Assembly (NCBI GenBank): GCA_002712945.1
Contig: PAVA01000068.1
Coordinates: forward strand, 1 to 12,404
Reading direction: 5' to 3'
From: Citromicrobium sp.
GTDB lineage: Bacteria; Pseudomonadota; Alphaproteobacteria; Sphingomonadales; Sphingomonadaceae
DNA: 12,404 nt
A program made the translations under genes and the position numbers. A model generated the notes under the pieces. It saw only the letters and a list, made by a program, of their open reading frames with translations, made no database searches and was not told where the DNA came from. This document shows positions 1-7,227 of this stretch, piece after piece (position 1 is the stretch's first letter; every line of letters starts with the position of its first letter).

Positions 1-299
1 ACGACGGCAAAAGTCTATGCCAAGAGGGGTTTCTCCAGACCATTCTCTAATGCACCGGCTTGCGATTCGGTCAGCAGTCGCTGTCCGCATAATCCGCTCA
101 AAGATATAAAAGCTGCCTTTCCGCTTCCGGCTCAATTCCTGCCGCCTCCAAATGCCTTCAAAAAATTTGCCCCACGGAATTTAAGCACATCGAAGCCGCT
201 CATGCGTGCATTGCCAATCGCCACAAGTATCGTGCGATTTTTGGGTCGCGTGAGGGTCATTTGGCGAATCGGTAATCCGGTCATCGAAAGGAGAATTCG
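1..299. other. gene-poor left edge of the element, no supported gene
   Basis: This stretch is more AT-rich than the rest of the window, for example the A/T runs around 101-110 and 158-169. One plus-strand frame is open from base 1 to a TGA at 301-303, which would overlap the next start as ATGA. Its translation is rich in Pro, Arg and Ser, nearly lacks acidic residues and has mixed third-position composition, so it does not look like a protein. The antisense frame in the same phase is also open from an ATG at 90 leftwards (30 codons) and has low third-position GC. Neither is supported as a gene. The region probably carries the promoter for the 300-1099 operon, but no convincing -35/-10 pair was found. 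The only clear signal is a ribosome binding site at its right end. Confidence 0.5.
287..293 (+). promoter_or_regulatory. strong ribosome binding site for the 300-776 gene
   Basis: AAAGGAG lies six bases before the ATG at 300. This is a near-ideal Shine-Dalgarno sequence at ideal spacing, and it fixes the start of the first gene. Confidence 0.75.
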
Positions 300-776
300 A
301 TGACCAACAACCGTCGCCTTTACGCCTGCGCCTGCCTCGCCGGGCCAATGGTCGATGTGGGGCTGGGCCCGCAGGATGCCGATGCCCTCAAGGCGCTGCT
401 GAACGGCACGCTCGACGATCTCACTAGTTTCGCTGGTCGCCTTCCGCAGGCAAACGCGATGCCGCTACTCAGTCTGCTGGTGAACATTATCGCGCTCTAC
501 AGGGATGATCTGACCAGGCTGGCCGCAGTGCTGCAATGGGAGCAGCGCAAGGCAGCCTACGACCGCGATTGCGCCGAATGGAAAGCAGCTAAGCCAACGT
601 GCGATACGGCATGGCGCAATCTGCCTATGACGCGCGGTCAGCGTTTCCTCATCGCCGACACAGCCGCGCTGCTTGAAATTGAAATACCCGAAGACATGAA
701 CCGTGGACGCGCTGCCGACTGGCTCGATGCCAACAGTGCCAACGTGGTGCTGCGGCTTGAGGAGGATGTGGCGTGA
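300..776 (+). CDS. hypothetical protein, first gene of a two-gene operon
   Basis: This is a 158-residue protein of no family I can name. The start is set by a strong ribosome binding site. Residues 24-80 are mostly leucine/alanine-rich and look helical. Residues 80-108 are charged and contain two cysteines (C91, C101) and several tryptophans. The last 50 residues, starting at PMTRGQRFLIADTAALLEI and ending with a WLDAN segment, recall the short 'T..Q...L...A..L.I..P' helical motif seen at the ends of various plasmid and island proteins. That comparison is by eye only. There is no signal peptide or membrane segment, so it is probably cytoplasmic. It shares a GTGA start/stop overlap with the next gene, so the two are almost certainly co-translated. 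Its place in a mobile element suggests an accessory or element-maintenance role, which is inference. Confidence 0.7.
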   Translation: MTNNRRLYACACLAGPMVDVGLGPQDADALKALLNGTLDDLTSFAGRLPQANAMPLLSLLVNIIALYRDDLTRLAAVLQWEQRKAAYDRDCAEWKAAKPTCDTAWRNLPMTRGQRFLIADTAALLEIEIPEDMNRGRAADWLDANSANVVLRLEEDVA

Positions 777-1099
777 AGAGCTACGAGATGATCCAGGCCA
801 ATGGAGAGAAGATCGCGGTCTCCAGCACCGCCGAAGCCCGCCAGGTGATGGCGGGGTTCGAACCGTTCGCAGACAGGTTTCTTGCCGAGGTCGATACAGT
901 CACGTCCGTCGACGCCGAGTCCTTTGCTTTTTTGCAGAGGGTCGCCGATCGTTGGAATAGGAATCACAGAATCTTCGAGAAGATTGAGGCAGAGGGCGCA
1001 CTAGCCGAAAAAAAGGCCGCCGAGACAGAGCGCGCACGCACGATGAAGGAGATGGCCCGAAAGTGCAGGGAAGCTTCGAACGGCTCGGGCGGTCAGTAA
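773..1099 (+). CDS. hypothetical protein with charged C-terminal coiled coil
   Basis: This 108-residue protein is not recognised. It begins with GTG at 773, whose last two bases are shared with the TGA of the preceding gene (GTGA overlap). The upstream run GGAGGATGTG provides a plausible ribosome binding site, supporting translational coupling. Residues 1-70 form a mixed domain with a conserved-looking GFEPFADRFLAEVD segment. Residues 70-102 are dense in Glu, Lys, Ala and Arg and would form a long charged helix or coiled coil. No export signal is present. Its last seven bases overlap the end of the minus-strand gene that converges on it. The two-gene arrangement suggests a partner protein for the 158-residue product, which is inference from coupling alone. 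Confidence 0.65.
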   Translation: MKSYEMIQANGEKIAVSSTAEARQVMAGFEPFADRFLAEVDTVTSVDAESFAFLQRVADRWNRNHRIFEKIEAEGALAEKKAAETERARTMKEMARKCREASNGSGGQ

Positions 1100-2811
1100 A
1101 GTCGACCGGGTTTCGGTTCGATGCGGCCGCTTCCCAGAACCTCTATCAGCTCGGCGAGCGTTTTGGGGCCCTCGCCAAAGGGCTTGATTTCGTCCTTTGT
1201 CGGCACCCCTCCACTCAGCGTGACGCCGAGCATCGCTCGCGCCCGTTCCTGCAGGCGTAGCCAGACGGGATCGCCGGTGAGCAGCCCGGTGCTTTGGGCA
1301 AGGTGGCAGACGACGCGTGCCGCATCGGCAATGCCGTCGAGTTCTTTGACATCGTGAGTCTGGCCCAGCAGGTGTTCGCGCAGTTGCACGAACATTTTGC
1401 CGAGTGGATCGTCGCTGTGGGTTTCTTTGGCCAGATACGTCCAGAGACGACTGTCGCCCTCCAGGTCGTTCCAGCTGGTCTCGGCAAACCCGCTCGCGTG
1501 ACCGAATTGGCCCCGGGCGGGAAAGACTGACGCGATCAGTTTGGCTTGCCGTCGGATGTGCTCTGCGCGGATCCAGACCTCGCCCTTCGCCTGATAGCCG
1601 GATGCAAGCAGTAGAGCATTGGCGAAGTCGGCCAATGGTGCATTCTTCGCATTGGCTCCGCAAGTCGCATCGATGCGAAGAACACCATGCGCGACGAGAT
1701 CAGTGGGGAGCAGTCCGTAATAATTGGCGAGCGGCCCGTATCGCGTTCCGCCTCGACCGCCTACGCGCGTTACATCGATATCGCTCGGATCCGGCCTTTC
1801 TTCCGGTGGTGCGCCAGCGACTGGAAGCGTCAATCCGAGTTGCTTGGCGAAGTTCTTTAGCGTGTGTTCCGCGTAGTCCGTATCCGGTCCATCCAGACAG
1901 CGAAACAAGGCCAGCGTTCTCACGTCGGATGAAGCTTTGCCGAAGCGATAGGCACCTTGCGGAAGGCTCGGGCCGCGATGGCGGTCCAAATCCATCAACC
2001 CGATCTTGCGTAGCGAAAAAACGGTCAGATTCGTTCGCTTTAGAAGCAAGCGCATATATGGATCGCGGCGTGCGGTGGCTATTTGTCTGCCGCAATGCTT
2101 GATGGCCGCAAGGTCGAAGTCATGATTGGCGTTCAGCTTTTGAAGTATGCGGAAAATGCGCCTCGAGATGCGCAGCGCGTGGAAAATCGAAGCGATCGAG
2201 CATCTCGTGTTTCCGAAAAAGGCCGCCCGCCATTCCGCAACCTGGCCTGGAGCGTTCCGCCACTGCAATGCCGGCAGGAGCCTGATCGCCTCCTCTACTT
2301 CCTCACTCAACAGGAGAAGGAATAATGCGGGTCGCGACCGCCGGATGGAAACTAGGAAAGCCGCGATTGCGCTAATGCTGGCGCCCGATACGGCTTCGAA
2401 CAGCGTGTTGTATTGAAATGCACCGCCTGTGCATCTGTACAGGTGCTCTTCGATTTCGTTCGCCGTGCGCGGAAGATGTTGGACGACCGACTGGGACAAT
2501 GCGTGGGGCTGAGCCAAGGCCAGATGGAACTGATAGACAGGTGAAAAGAAAAGTGGCGGAAGTTTGCAGCCGGGGGGCAAAGGTTCGTCGCAGGCGCTTT
2601 TTGGCGAACCAATGGTATCGGCGATCCAGCGCCCGAGTGTTTTCTCGCTGACGGTGAGTGCGAGTTCCGAAAGGAACTTGTCTCCGTCCTGCAATGCCAT
2701 GAGGTCAGCAGCGCGGTTCGCGATGTCGGATCGTCCCGGCATCTTGTCCATCGCGATCAGCCTTCGCTGGATATTGGTGGCGTCTTCAATCAGTTCCTGT
2801 TCGCAGTCCAT
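1093..2811 (-). CDS. large hypothetical protein of the mobile element (572 aa)
   Basis: No known family could be recognised. I chose the start at 2811 because GGGAGAGGTG lies two bases upstream of that ATG and a TACAAT -10-like box lies about 32 bases upstream. An in-frame ATG at 2877 would add 22 residues but has only a weak ribosome binding site. With the 2811 start, residues 1-70 are charged and helical. Residues 145-168 are hydrophobic but broken by an RRSR cluster, so they are more likely a buried helix than a membrane span. Residues 175-280 hold several Arg-rich helices. A glycine-rich RVGGRGGTRYG segment lies at about 349-359, and the C-terminal 190 residues look like mixed globular sequence. 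There is no signal peptide, no clear nucleotide-binding P-loop and no recognisable nuclease motif. It is transcribed away from the recombinase and looks like element cargo. A defence or other accessory role is possible but unsupported by any motif. Confidence 0.75.
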   Translation of the reverse strand: MDCEQELIEDATNIQRRLIAMDKMPGRSDIANRAADLMALQDGDKFLSELALTVSEKTLGRWIADTIGSPKSACDEPLPPGCKLPPLFFSPVYQFHLALAQPHALSQSVVQHLPRTANEIEEHLYRCTGGAFQYNTLFEAVSGASISAIAAFLVSIRRSRPALFLLLLSEEVEEAIRLLPALQWRNAPGQVAEWRAAFFGNTRCSIASIFHALRISRRIFRILQKLNANHDFDLAAIKHCGRQIATARRDPYMRLLLKRTNLTVFSLRKIGLMDLDRHRGPSLPQGAYRFGKASSDVRTLALFRCLDGPDTDYAEHTLKNFAKQLGLTLPVAGAPPEERPDPSDIDVTRVGGRGGTRYGPLANYYGLLPTDLVAHGVLRIDATCGANAKNAPLADFANALLLASGYQAKGEVWIRAEHIRRQAKLIASVFPARGQFGHASGFAETSWNDLEGDSRLWTYLAKETHSDDPLGKMFVQLREHLLGQTHDVKELDGIADAARVVCHLAQSTGLLTGDPVWLRLQERARAMLGVTLSGGVPTKDEIKPFGEGPKTLAELIEVLGSGRIEPKPGRLY

Positions 2812-2813
2812 GG

Positions 2814-2823
2814 CACCTCTCCC
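2814..2823 (-). promoter_or_regulatory. ribosome binding site deciding the start at 2811
   Basis: Read on the minus strand this is GGGAGAGGTG, two bases before ATG at 2811, with its AGAGG core about five bases away. The longer alternative start at 2877 has nothing comparable, so the 572-residue form is preferred over the 594-residue one. Confidence 0.55.
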
Positions 2824-2843
2824 GACATTGGGGTTTGACGCTA

Positions 2844-2849
2844 ATTGTA
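2844..2849 (-). promoter_or_regulatory. possible -10 box of the 572-aa gene
   Basis: The minus strand reads TACAAT here, about 32 bases upstream of the ATG at 2811. That would give a leader of roughly 25 bases carrying the ribosome binding site. No good -35 sits 16-18 bases further upstream, so the call is weak. If real, the promoter lies inside the extra 22 codons of the longer reading frame and argues against that start. Confidence 0.3.
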
Positions 2850-2952
2850 GAATGCGCAGAAGCAATCTGGTAGACATTCATCTAAAGCTCTGATTTTTCC
2901 GGAACTTTTGGGTCGTTGGTTTTAGATTTGCCCGCTGCCCCATACCGGCACC

Positions 2953-3131
2953 ATGAGCCGGAGCGATCCATCTTCCACCGCCAAGCAGGCCGCGAGTGAT
3001 TCATCGCGGCACGGCCTCGTCGTGTGTGATGAATTGCCTGGAGAACTGCCTATACTGGAAGAGGAGCTGCTGTGGCTCAGCGAGCTGTTCGCCTCGATCC
3101 TCTCCCGCTGCCCTAAGGACAACGACCTGCC

Positions 3132-3135
<4 letters not shown>
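2953..3135 (+). CDS. 60-aa leader protein coupled to the recombinase
   Basis: This small ORF ends with TGA at 3133-3135, overlapping the recombinase ATG at 3132-3134 as ATGA, the classic arrangement for translational coupling. The first 20 residues are polar (Ser, Asp, Lys). The second half is acidic and amphipathic, with DELPGELPILEEELLWLSEL at about residues 26-45, and would form one or two helices. It ends with a cysteine-containing SRCPKDNDLP tail. No ribosome binding site is obvious before ATG 2953, and a later start such as GTG at 3022 cannot be excluded. The function is unknown. Its position just before a large serine recombinase makes it a candidate accessory protein, for example a directionality or stability factor, but no sequence motif proves that. 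Confidence 0.55.
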
Positions 3136-4804
<1,669 letters not shown>

Positions 4805-4949
4805 TTCGCGTGAACCGCGGACAGCGCGCTTAGCAAAGCGATCCCGCCCGCGCCACGGGAAAAATCGGGAGGGTGCGCCCCGCGCGCCCGGATTCTCGCC
4901 CGGCGTTTAGCAGAATGGCAAGATTCGCGCGGGTAGCGTCTCCCTCGTG

Positions 4950-5348
4950 ATGAGCGACCTTGCCTCCCAAAGCGATCTGGTGCCCTCCGCGGAGCTTTCC
5001 GAGGGCGCGACGCTGATCGAGCAATGGGCCGCGGTGGAGGATGCCGCGCGGGTGGTGGCGATGCTCGCGGGAAGGCCCGCGCCGGTCGAGGATGTCCACG
5101 CCGGGGCGCGCATCGGCCTGCTTGCCCGGGGCGATAGCGCGCGCGGTGGCCCCGCCGCCTTTGCGCTCAGCGAACTGGTGGCGACGATGCGGGTCGGGCT
5201 CGATGCGCTGCTCGGCGCGCATGGCACGCAGGCCAGTCCGCAAGCCGCCGCCAGGCGCCTGTGGCAGGAATACGAACGCGGGCGGGCCCGGGTTCTGGCA
5301 GAGGCAGCCCAGGCGCTCGCCTGCGAGGCCGATCGACCGGGCGCTTGA
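4950..5348 (+). CDS. hypothetical helical protein upstream of mmcB
   Basis: This 132-residue protein is not recognised. It starts with ATG at 4950; a GTG one codon upstream (4947) is also possible, and neither has a strong ribosome binding site. It is alanine-rich and appears almost entirely helical, with an acidic N-terminal half (residues 10-50) and a C-terminal helix of about 95-130 containing LWQEYERGRARVLAEA. There is no signal peptide or membrane segment. It is the first chromosomal gene right of the tRNA and has high third-position GC like its neighbours, which supports it being real coding sequence. mmcB starts 31 bases later but appears to have its own promoter, whose -35 overlaps this gene's stop codon, so a shared function is uncertain. 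Confidence 0.65.
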   Translation: MSDLASQSDLVPSAELSEGATLIEQWAAVEDAARVVAMLAGRPAPVEDVHAGARIGLLARGDSARGGPAAFALSELVATMRVGLDALLGAHGTQASPQAAARRLWQEYERGRARVLAEAAQALACEADRPGA

Positions 5349-5373
5349 CAGGATGTTTCCCATCTGTTCCTGA
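5345..5373 (+). promoter_or_regulatory. putative mmcB promoter with overlapping SOS (LexA) box
   Basis: TTGACA (5345-5350) is a perfect -35 match. It is followed at 5355-5369 by GTTT-N7-GTTC, one mismatch from the alphaproteobacterial LexA box GTTC-N7-GTTC. With a 17-base spacer the -10 would fall at 5368-5373 (TCCTGA, a poor match), and transcription would start about at the ATG at 5380. The box would lie between the -35 and -10, where LexA would block polymerase. This fits the known DNA-damage control of mmcB in Caulobacter. Confidence 0.5.
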
Positions 5374-5379
5374 CGAGGC

Positions 5380-5901
5380 ATGTCCGACACGCCCTTCCTG
5401 CTCGATAATGCCCCTGCTCCCCGGACGGGGCCCGTCCAAGACCTTTGCGATGCCAGCCAGGCGGCGCGCGGGATCATGCGGCTGTTCGCTCGCAACGATA
5501 TCTGGTGCTGCACCGAAATGCCGCTGCGCGGAGGGCGCCGGGCGGACCTGATGGGGGTCGATGCCAAGGGCCACGTCATCATCGTGGAGATCAAGGTCTC
5601 GCGCGCCGACCTGACCGGCGATGCCAAGTGGACCGACTATCTCGATCATTGCGACAAGTTCTACTGGGGGATCGGTTCGCATCTCGATGCCGCCATCCTC
5701 GATGGCGAGGGCTTCCTGCCCGATCGCTGCGGGCTGATCGTGGCCGACGGCTACGATGCCGAAATCCTGCGCCCCGCCGCGCGGCACCCGCTGGCGCCCG
5801 CACGGCGCAAGGTCGAGGTCGAACGGCTGGCGCGCACCACGCTACGGCGCGCGACCGTCGCCTGCGACCCGGCCTGCGCGCCATGGGGCGGGGAGCAATA
5901 G
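5380..5901 (+). CDS. mmcB: MmcB family DNA-repair protein
   Basis: This 173-residue protein matches the MmcB family, PD-(D/E)XK nuclease-fold proteins. The Caulobacter member is induced by DNA damage and needed for survival of mitomycin C. The nuclease core is visible at residues 46-72: E46 (TEMPLR), D56 in GGRRADLMGV, and E70-I-K72 in HVIIVEIKVSRADL, giving the D-X(n)-E-X-K pattern. The region KWTDYLDHCDKFYWG (84-97) and the CGLIVADGY strand (117-125) are typical of the family. The last 30 residues are basic and variable. It is cytoplasmic, with no export signal. AGG lies only one base before the ATG, too close for a normal ribosome binding site, so a leaderless start is possible. An SOS-like box lies just upstream. 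Confidence 0.92.
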   Translation: MSDTPFLLDNAPAPRTGPVQDLCDASQAARGIMRLFARNDIWCCTEMPLRGGRRADLMGVDAKGHVIIVEIKVSRADLTGDAKWTDYLDHCDKFYWGIGSHLDAAILDGEGFLPDRCGLIVADGYDAEILRPAARHPLAPARRKVEVERLARTTLRRATVACDPACAPWGGEQ

Positions 5902-5980
5902 CCGCACCCGCGACCGCCGCGCAGCAGCAGGCCAATCGGCTCTCGCACACACCGCGCGCCTGCGGCATAAGGGCACGCCC

Positions 5981-6703
5981 ATGCTGATCGCCCTGATCCT
6001 GTCCATCCTCGCGATGATTGCCATCGTGGCGCTGCGCTATCTCGCGACGAGCGGGGCCTTCGCCATGCTGACCGCGCGGGTGCGGCCCGGTTACCACGCG
6101 GGGCTGAAGGCGCAGATCCGGCGCGAGATCGGCTGGTCGCTCGCCGCCGCCGCGATCTTCGGCATTCCGGCGGGGCTCGTCGCCTGGGGGTGGGACCGCT
6201 TCGGCTGGACGCTGATCTACAGCGAATGGAACGCCTCTCCGGTGTGGTACCTGCCGCTCTCGGTCCTGATATACCTCTTCGCGCACGATACCTGGTTCTA
6301 CTGGACCCACCGGCTGATGCACGAACCGCGCGTGTTCCGCGTCGCGCATGCCGTCCATCACGCCAGCCGCCCGCCGACCGCGTGGGCCGCGATGAGCTTT
6401 CATCCGATAGAAGCACTCACAGGCGCGGTGGTTATCCCGGTTCTCGTCTTCCTCGTGCCGATCCACATTGCTATGCTGGGCATAGTGCTGGCCGTGATGA
6501 CCGTGATGGGCGTCACGAACCACATGGGGTGGGAGATGTTTCCGCGCTGGCTGGTCCGCTCCGCTCTGGGCAACTGGATCATCACCGCGAGCCATCACCA
6601 GCTCCACCACGAACGCTACAAGTGTAATTACGGGCTCTATTTCAGGTTCTGGGACCGCCTATGCAAAACCGACCGAGGTCTATCGGAAAGCTTCCCGCGC
6701 TGA
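5981..6703 (+). CDS. sterol desaturase / fatty acid hydroxylase family membrane protein
   Basis: This 240-residue integral membrane protein belongs to the diiron fatty acid hydroxylase superfamily (PF04116), which hydroxylates or desaturates lipids, sterols or carotenoids. The substrate cannot be read from sequence. The histidine clusters are all present: H102-x7-H110-x3-H114 (HDTWFYWTHRLMH), H123-x2-H126-H127 (HAVHH), H181 (NHMGWE) and H205-H210 (HHQLHH). Membrane spans lie at about 2-20, 52-70, 90-101 and two at 146-178. AAGGG about 8-9 bases before the ATG supports the start. The frame is open upstream to 5756, but that part overlaps mmcB in another frame and is Arg/Pro-rich, so it was excluded. 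The end overlaps the DUF2141 gene by 43 bases. Confidence 0.9.
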   Translation: MLIALILSILAMIAIVALRYLATSGAFAMLTARVRPGYHAGLKAQIRREIGWSLAAAAIFGIPAGLVAWGWDRFGWTLIYSEWNASPVWYLPLSVLIYLFAHDTWFYWTHRLMHEPRVFRVAHAVHHASRPPTAWAAMSFHPIEALTGAVVIPVLVFLVPIHIAMLGIVLAVMTVMGVTNHMGWEMFPRWLVRSALGNWIITASHHQLHHERYKCNYGLYFRFWDRLCKTDRGLSESFPR

Positions 6704-7128
6704 CGCTGGGCAGCCTCGCGCTGCTCACGCTCGGCAATAGCGAGAACACGCGGCAGGACGTGGTCGTCACCGCAATCGATGTGCGGTCGGCGGAAGGATC
6801 GGTGCTGGCCTGTCTGACGCCGAGCGACGGCACCTTCCCCGATTGCGGGGAGGACACCCGTTCGCAGCGCCGCATGGTGCGCGCCCAGTCGCGGGTCACG
6901 ATCGTGTTCAACGATGTCGCGCCGGGCGAATACGCGATCTCGCTGCTGCATGACGAGAATGGCAACGGCAAGGTCGACAAGGCCCTGTTCCTGCCGACCG
7001 AGGGCTTCGGCTTCTCGCGCGATGCGAAGGCCCGCTTCGGACCGCCGCGGTTTTCCTCCGCCGCGTTCCGGGTGGATAGCAGCGCGCCGGTCTATCAGAC
7101 GATCCGGATGCGCTATCTCGGCCGGTAA
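6661..7128 (+). CDS. DUF2141 domain-containing secreted protein
   Basis: This 155-residue protein has a short basic N-terminus and a hydrophobic stretch (residues 9-25) that looks like a Sec signal peptide, so the mature protein is probably periplasmic. The rest matches DUF2141 (PF09912), a beta-sandwich-like domain of unknown function. It shows VRSAEGSVLACL near 42-52, APGEYAISLLHDENGNGKVD at 87-106 and EGFGFSRDA at 114-122. HDENGNGKVD resembles a calcium-binding loop by eye. Two cysteines (C51, C62) could form a disulfide. The ATG lies 43 bases inside the preceding membrane hydroxylase gene, with no strong ribosome binding site of its own, which suggests coupled translation. The shared transcript hints at a common role in lipid or envelope modification, which is inference. 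Confidence 0.88.
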   Translation: MQNRPRSIGKLPALTLGSLALLTLGNSENTRQDVVVTAIDVRSAEGSVLACLTPSDGTFPDCGEDTRSQRRMVRAQSRVTIVFNDVAPGEYAISLLHDENGNGKVDKALFLPTEGFGFSRDAKARFGPPRFSSAAFRVDSSAPVYQTIRMRYLGR

Positions 7129-7141
7129 GCGCCGCGCCCGC

Positions 7142-7157
7142 GGGGCCGTTCGGCCTC
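7142..7157 (+). terminator. possible hairpin after the DUF2141 gene
   Basis: A short stem (GGGGCC with GGCCTC, one G-T pair, loop GTTC) lies 14 bases after the DUF2141 stop. No T-run follows, so it is at best a weak or Rho-assisted transcription end. Confidence 0.25.
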
Positions 7158-7164
7158 GCACACC

Positions 7165-7180
7165 ATAACGCAATATTTAC
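7165..7180 (+). promoter_or_regulatory. possible CtrA-like box before the PAS gene
   Basis: ATAA-N7-TTTAC matches the alphaproteobacterial CtrA recognition pattern TTAA-N7-TTAAC at seven of nine fixed positions, with exact seven-base spacing. It continues as TTTACCAT, close to the CtrA half-site TTAACCAT. It lies 48-63 bases upstream of the PAS gene ATG in the most AT-rich part of that intergenic gap. Two mismatches make it tentative. Confidence 0.3.
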
Positions 7181-7227
7181 CATGGCCCGTCACAACGACC
7201 CTGAAGATCAAGGGGTTTGTTGAACTT

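Noticed and set aside
1..90. Minus-strand 30-codon frame running off the left edge
   Set aside because: It has low third-position GC, only a weak ribosome binding site and no recognisable sequence, and it is too short to judge.
851..866. GGTTCGAACCG-like sequence resembling a tRNA T-arm, considered as an attachment-site copy
   Set aside because: It lies inside the 108-residue protein gene, the match is limited to the palindromic GTTCGAAC core, and no acceptor-stem sequence follows.
854..866. GTTC-N5-GTTC considered as a LexA box
   Set aside because: The spacing is five rather than seven bases, and it is inside a coding region.
5756..5980. N-terminal extension of the membrane hydroxylase frame
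   Set aside because: The 75 upstream codons overlap mmcB in another frame and are Arg/Pro-rich. The ATG at 5981 has AAGGG upstream and begins directly with a membrane helix.
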